Shown here: positions 60,747-64,000 of the stretch, in pieces | Numbering within the stretch: position 1 is the stretch's first letter | Layout: every line of letters starts with the position of its first letter | DNA from: Hyphomicrobiales bacterium | Lineage (GTDB): Bacteria > Pseudomonadota > Alphaproteobacteria > Rhizobiales > Beijerinckiaceae | DNA: 64,000 nt | NCBI GenBank assembly: GCA_016716745.1 | Contig: JADJVD010000008.1 | Coordinates: 1-64,000, forward strand | Direction: 5' to 3' | Notes under the pieces: generated by a model | What the model was told of the DNA's origin: nothing | Seen by the model: only the letters and a program-made list of their open reading frames with translations | The model's database searches: none | Made by a program: the position numbers and the translations under genes

Positions 60747-61490
60747 ATGGAGGGGGCCAACGAGGCAGGGCGCGCGCCGCGCGCGACGGCGTCCCTGCAC
60801 CAGCGCATTGTCGCCGACGTCGAGGGCAAGATCGTGTCCGGCGAGTGGCCGCCCGGCGCGCGCATCCCGTTCGAGATCGAGCTATGCGATTTCTACGGCT
60901 GTTCGCGCATGACGGTGAACAAGGCGCTTGGCCGCCTGGTCGACGCCGGCCTGATCGAGCGTCGCCGCAAGGCCGGCAGCTTCGTCTCGCGCCCGCGTTC
61001 GCAGGCCGCCGTTCTGGAGATCCACGACATTCGCGCCGAGGTCGCCGCGCTCGGACTGCCCTACCGTTTCGAGATCACGGCGCGCGCCAGACGTTCCGCC
61101 CGCAGCGTCGATCTCGGCCGGATAGACCTCGCCGGCGGCGCGCCTGTGCTGGCGCTGCGTTGCCTGCATTTCGCCGGCGAGCGGCCGTTCTGCGCCGAGG
61201 ATCGGTTGATCAATCTGTCGGCCGTGCCGGAGGCGGCGACCGAGCCCTTCGAGGACTTGTCGCCGGGGGCATGGCTCGTCGCCCGCGTGCCGTGGACCGA
61301 CGCGCAGCACCGCATCGGCGCGACGAACGCGGCGCGTGCGGTCGCCGCCGTGCTGGGAATCGATGTGGGAACGGCCTGTCTGACGATCGAGCGGCGCACA
61401 TGGCGCGCCGGCGAGGCGATCACATCGGTGGAGCTGACCTATCCCGGCGCGGCGCACCGGCTGGTGGCCCGCTTCACCCCGACCTCGTGA
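60747..61490 (+). CDS. hutC: GntR/HutC family transcriptional repressor
   Basis: 247 residues. The winged HTH is ASLHQRIVADVEGKIVSGEWPPGARIPFE-type at about 15-40, then CDFYGCSRMTVNKALGRLVDAGLIERRRKAGSFV (split: CDFYGCSRMTVNKAL and LVDAGLIERRRKAGSFV). The UTRA ligand domain follows (about 90-240) with HDIRAEVAALGLPYRF, LRCLHFAGERPFCAEDRLIN and ERRTWRAGEAITSVELTYPG. This matches HutC, the urocanate-responsive repressor. No hut genes adjoin it, so the regulon here is unknown. It could instead be a HutC paralogue. Confidence 0.82.
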   Translation: MEGANEAGRAPRATASLHQRIVADVEGKIVSGEWPPGARIPFEIELCDFYGCSRMTVNKALGRLVDAGLIERRRKAGSFVSRPRSQAAVLEIHDIRAEVAALGLPYRFEITARARRSARSVDLGRIDLAGGAPVLALRCLHFAGERPFCAEDRLINLSAVPEAATEPFEDLSPGAWLVARVPWTDAQHRIGATNAARAVAAVLGIDVGTACLTIERRTWRAGEAITSVELTYPGAAHRLVARFTPTS

Positions 61491-61493
61491 GCG

Positions 61494-61817
61494 TCAGAAA
61501 CCGACGCCGATGAGGATGAAGCGCCCGCACAGTGCGCCGCAGGCGCGGCGCGGCTCGGCGGTCGCCACCTGATAGACGCGCGGCTCCGCCTGACGCGGCC
61601 GGGCGGCCTGCGCGGCGCGGCGCGGGGCGGCGGGCTGCGGCGCGGCGAGCCTGTCGATGTCGGCAGGGCGGGGCGGCGGCAGAACGAGCGGATAGCTCTC
61701 CGGCCACACCGTGGCGTCCAGCGCGTCTGTCGTCGGCTCCTGCGCGGCGGCGGCGCCGGCCCAGATCGTCGCTGCGAGGACAGCGGCGGCGGCAAATCCG
61801 AAGGCTCTCGGGGTCAT
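61494..61817 (-). CDS. Small secreted hypothetical protein
   Basis: 107 residues not recognised. A signal peptide (MTPRAFGFAAAAVLAATIWAGAAAA, cut near 25) leads to a Pro/Ala/Arg-rich mature chain with LPPPRPADIDRLAAPQP and a C-terminal ACGALCGRFILIGVGF containing two Cys. The start at 61817 fits the signal peptide; the frame is open to 61940. Its stop is 3 bp from that of hutC on the other strand. It lies downstream of the coiled-coil gene on the same strand. Confidence 0.6.
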   Translation of the reverse strand: MTPRAFGFAAAAVLAATIWAGAAAAQEPTTDALDATVWPESYPLVLPPPRPADIDRLAAPQPAAPRRAAQAARPRQAEPRVYQVATAEPRRACGALCGRFILIGVGF

Positions 61818-61867
61818 ACCAAACTCCGCGCATCTCCCCATACGGGAAGCGGTGGGTCGCAAGTCCA

Positions 61868-61895
61868 ATTCCGAAAAGTCCGATTCCGAAAAGTC
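61868..61895. repeat. Direct repeat, 13-bp ATTCCGAAAAGTC twice
   Basis: ATTCCGAAAAGTC at 61868-61880 is repeated at 61883-61895 (15-bp period) between the coiled-coil gene stop and the start of the small secreted protein. On the minus strand the copies read GACTTTTCGGAAT, 51-78 bp upstream of that start, and could be binding sites for one regulator. Confidence 0.5.
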
Positions 61896-61939
61896 TAGCG
61901 CCTCGGCGCGAATTCCGCAGTCCGTCTGCGACTCTATCA

Positions 61940-64000
61940 TTAATTCCCGATCATGGGAACAAACGGCTTGCGGCCGCCGCCCGCCGGCGCCGCCGGCGCG
62001 GGCCGAGGCTGCACGACGCGGACCGGCGCCGCAGGGGCCGGGCGCGGCGCGCGCTCGACCGTCGGCAGCGGGCGAGGCTTGGCCGGCGCGGGCGTCGGGC
62101 GACGGCGAACCGGCGCGACGTCCTCATCGTCGTCGGCCGCCGGCAACCGCGCGGTCTTCGCCTTCGGAGCGGGCGCCTCGACGACGCACACCGCGCCGGC
62201 CTGCCCCTTCAACTCGTCGACCAGCGCCGCCGTCACGGCCGCCTTGCCGCCCTCGGCCTTCTCGCCTTCCGCCTTGCCCTTGACCTTGGCGTAGGCGCCG
62301 AGCGCCCGTTCCGTCGAATTCGTCAGCCTGCCGGAGACCGAACCGCCATAGCAGCCGATCCGCTTCAACTCGGCCTGCGCGGCGCGAACCAGCTCCGGCG
62401 TGTTGAAGGCCGGCTCGACGGGCGCAGATGGCGGCGCCGGAGTCGCGGCCGCCGCCGGGTCGATCGCCGCCAGCGCCACGACCTGACTCTGCTTGGCCGC
62501 CTCGGCGTCCGCCTTGGCGCGTTCTTCCTGCGCGAGGCGCGTCGCTTCGGCGCGCGCGGCCTCGGCGGCGGCGGCCTCGTCGGCCGCCTTCCTGGCGGCC
62601 GCGATCTCGACCGCCTTGCGCTCCGCCTCGAGGCGATCCTGCTCGAGCCTGGCGATCCGTTCGGCCTCGGCGCGCTGGCGCAGGGCGACGGCCTCGCGCT
62701 CGGCGGCCTCCGCCTTCGCCGCGGCCTCGGCGCGCGCCGCCTGCTCGGCCTGCGCCGTCGCTTCCGCCTTCAGCCGCTCCGCCTCGACCGCGGCGGCCGC
62801 GAGCCGCGCCTCCTCGGCCTTGCGCTGCTCGGCGGCGACCCGCTCGGCCTCGTCGCGGCGTTGGCGCTCGGCCTGCTCCTCCGCGACGCGCCGGCGCTCG
62901 GCTTCGGCGCGCTCCTGCTCCAGCCGGGCTAGCCGCTCGGCCTCCGCGCGCCTCGCCTGCTCGGCGCGATCGCGCTCCAGTGCGGCGAGGCGAGCGGCCT
63001 CCTCGGCCTTCTTGCGTTCGATTTCGGCGAGCTGCGCCGCTTCTTCCTGCTGACGGCGGGCGAGTTCCTCGGCCTTGGCGCGCTCGGCGGCGACGCGCTC
63101 CTGTTCGAGCTTGGCGAGACGAGTGGCCTCCTCGGCCTTCTTCCGCTCGGCCTCGGCGAGGCGCGCGGCCTCTTCCTGCTGCTTGCGGGCGAGTTCTTCG
63201 GCCTTCTTGCGTTCGGCCTCGAGGCGCTCCTGCTCGGCCTTGGCGAGGCGGCCGGCCTCTTCGGTCTTCCGGCGTTCCGCCTCGGCGAGGCGCGCGGCTT
63301 CCTCGCGCTCGCGCCGCGCCGCTTCCTCGACGCGCTTGCGCTCGGCCTCTTCGGCCTTCTTGCGTTCAATGGCGGCGAGCCGCTCGGCCTCCTCGGCTTT
63401 CCGGCGCTCGGCCTCGGCGAGGCGCGCGGCCTCCTCCTGCTGCCGGCGGGCCAGCTCTTCGGCCTTCTTGCGTTCGGCCTCGGCGCGCTCCTGCTCGAGC
63501 TTGGCGAGACGGGCGGCCTCCTGCGCCTTCTTGCGCTCGGCCTCCTCGACCTTCTTGTTCGGCCTCCTCGACCTTCTTGCGTTCAACCTCGGCGAGGCGC
63601 GCGGCCTCCTCCTGCTGCCGGCGGACGAGTTCCTCGGCCTTCTTGCGCTCGGCCTGCAGACGCTCCTGCTCGAGCAGCGCGAGCCGCTCCTGCTCGGCCT
63701 TGCGGCGCGTCTCCTCGGCCTCGCGCGCGGCCTGCTCACGCGCCACGGCGGCGACGCGCTCCTGCTCGGCGCGGGCGCGCTCCTCCTCCTGCTTGGCGAT
63801 GCGCGAGGCCTCGGTCTTGCGGCGCTCGTCCTCCTGCTCGCGCTGGCGCTGGGCGATGTTGCCTTCCAGCATGTCGATCATGCGCCGCGCCACCGGCGCG
63901 CGCGACGAATTGGGGAAGCGCGCGATGAACTCGCGGAAGTCCTGCGGATTGCCGGAATCGACGATCCGGTCGAACGCGACGGAATCCGTTTCGTTGCGGT
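61940..64000 (-). CDS. Long Glu/Arg/Ala coiled-coil protein with C-terminal peptidoglycan-binding-like domain (partial; apparent frameshift)
   Basis: The gene enters from the right edge; its start lies outside the window. The visible N-terminal part (DFREFIARFPNSSRAPVARRMIDML) is like the linker after the caspase-like domain in rhizobial caspase/SEL1-type proteins. A coiled coil of about 450 residues follows, built from variations on ERKKAEELARRQQEEAARLA. It ends with a folded tail, LVRAAQAELKRIGCYGGSVSG (peptidoglycan-binding_1-like), and a Pro/Ala-rich C-terminus to VPMIGN. A 2-bp loss (CG) near 63557, within duplicated KKVEEAE codons, breaks the frame. A TolA- or caspase-like protein is likely; envelope or regulatory role is inferred. 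Confidence 0.75.

Overview
The window is GC-rich, densely packed chromosomal DNA from an alphaproteobacterium, most likely of the order Hyphomicrobiales (Rhizobiales). The evidence is a class I lysyl-tRNA synthetase, a tRNA-His without a templated G-1 and with A73, phasin genes, a PdhS/PleC/DivJ-type histidine kinase, CtrA-type TTAA-N7-TTAA boxes, a ffs-dnaX-ybaB-recR string and a rhizobial-style B12 methyltransferase cluster. I cannot name a genus.

Layout. 1-5.2 kb: end of a LuxR-type regulator, two small envelope proteins, a frameshifted MATE exporter, then trpB2, pyrD and a DUF952 gene on the minus strand. 5.2-14.4 kb: a membrane GT2 glycosyltransferase behind a perfect CtrA box, lysK, and a minus-strand run of DUF3750, esterase, carbon-nitrogen hydrolase, azlD (interrupted by TAG), azlC, an M20 peptidase and tRNA-His. 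14.5-19.4 kb: two phasin genes with a strong promoter/operator dyad, and a large PAS histidine kinase (frameshifted). 19.4-20.0 kb: an AT-rich islet with one small membrane protein. 20-23.6 kb: SugE-type exporter, DUF2147 protein, acyl-CoA dehydrogenase, an S24/LexA-like repressor with a nested dyad operator, and a TauE/SafE transporter.

23.6-32.6 kb is the most interesting region. It encodes a corrinoid-dependent demethylation module: an MttB-family methyltransferase without pyrrolysine, a dimethylglycine dehydrogenase-like flavoprotein, a corrinoid protein, DUF1638, a PF13769 small protein, a RACo/ASKHA reactivase and a GlxA/GbdR-like regulator. Four of the genes overlap by 1-4 bp. I infer that a quaternary amine is demethylated to cobalamin, that the reactivase keeps the cobalt reduced in an aerobic cell, and that the flavoprotein oxidises the resulting tertiary amine and passes C1 units to tetrahydrofolate. 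32.7-36.1 kb carries an RHH protein and a redox cluster (cytochrome c, VOC protein, Tat-exported gluconate-dehydrogenase-type subunit 3, GMC oxidoreductase).

36.2-41.1 kb, minus strand: phhB, amn, recR, ybaB, dnaX and SRP RNA, with a GC homopolymer hairpin between recR and amn. 41.2-54 kb: HIT protein, YidB, GlsB-like, nudC, an FAD-linked D-lactate/glycolate-type oxidase, a Tat-exported hydrolase, a coupled SDR-phosphotransferase-SDR operon, an EamA exporter, anmK, a 2-hydroxyacid dehydrogenase, a DUF1289 protein and a DadA-like oxidase. 54.2-54.7 kb: five REP/MITE-like palindromic units. 54.8-60.6 kb: pyruvate dehydrogenase operon aceE-aceF-lpd, with homodimeric E1 and an E3 carrying its own lipoyl domain. 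60.7-64 kb: an orphan HutC-type repressor with a candidate operator, a small secreted protein and a long coiled-coil protein running off the right edge.

Data-quality note. Six genes show a single 1-2 bp frameshift, one has an in-frame TAG, and one region is a C13/G14 homopolymer hairpin. Hits in the pyruvate dehydrogenase genes suggest that many of these are consensus errors rather than real pseudogenes.
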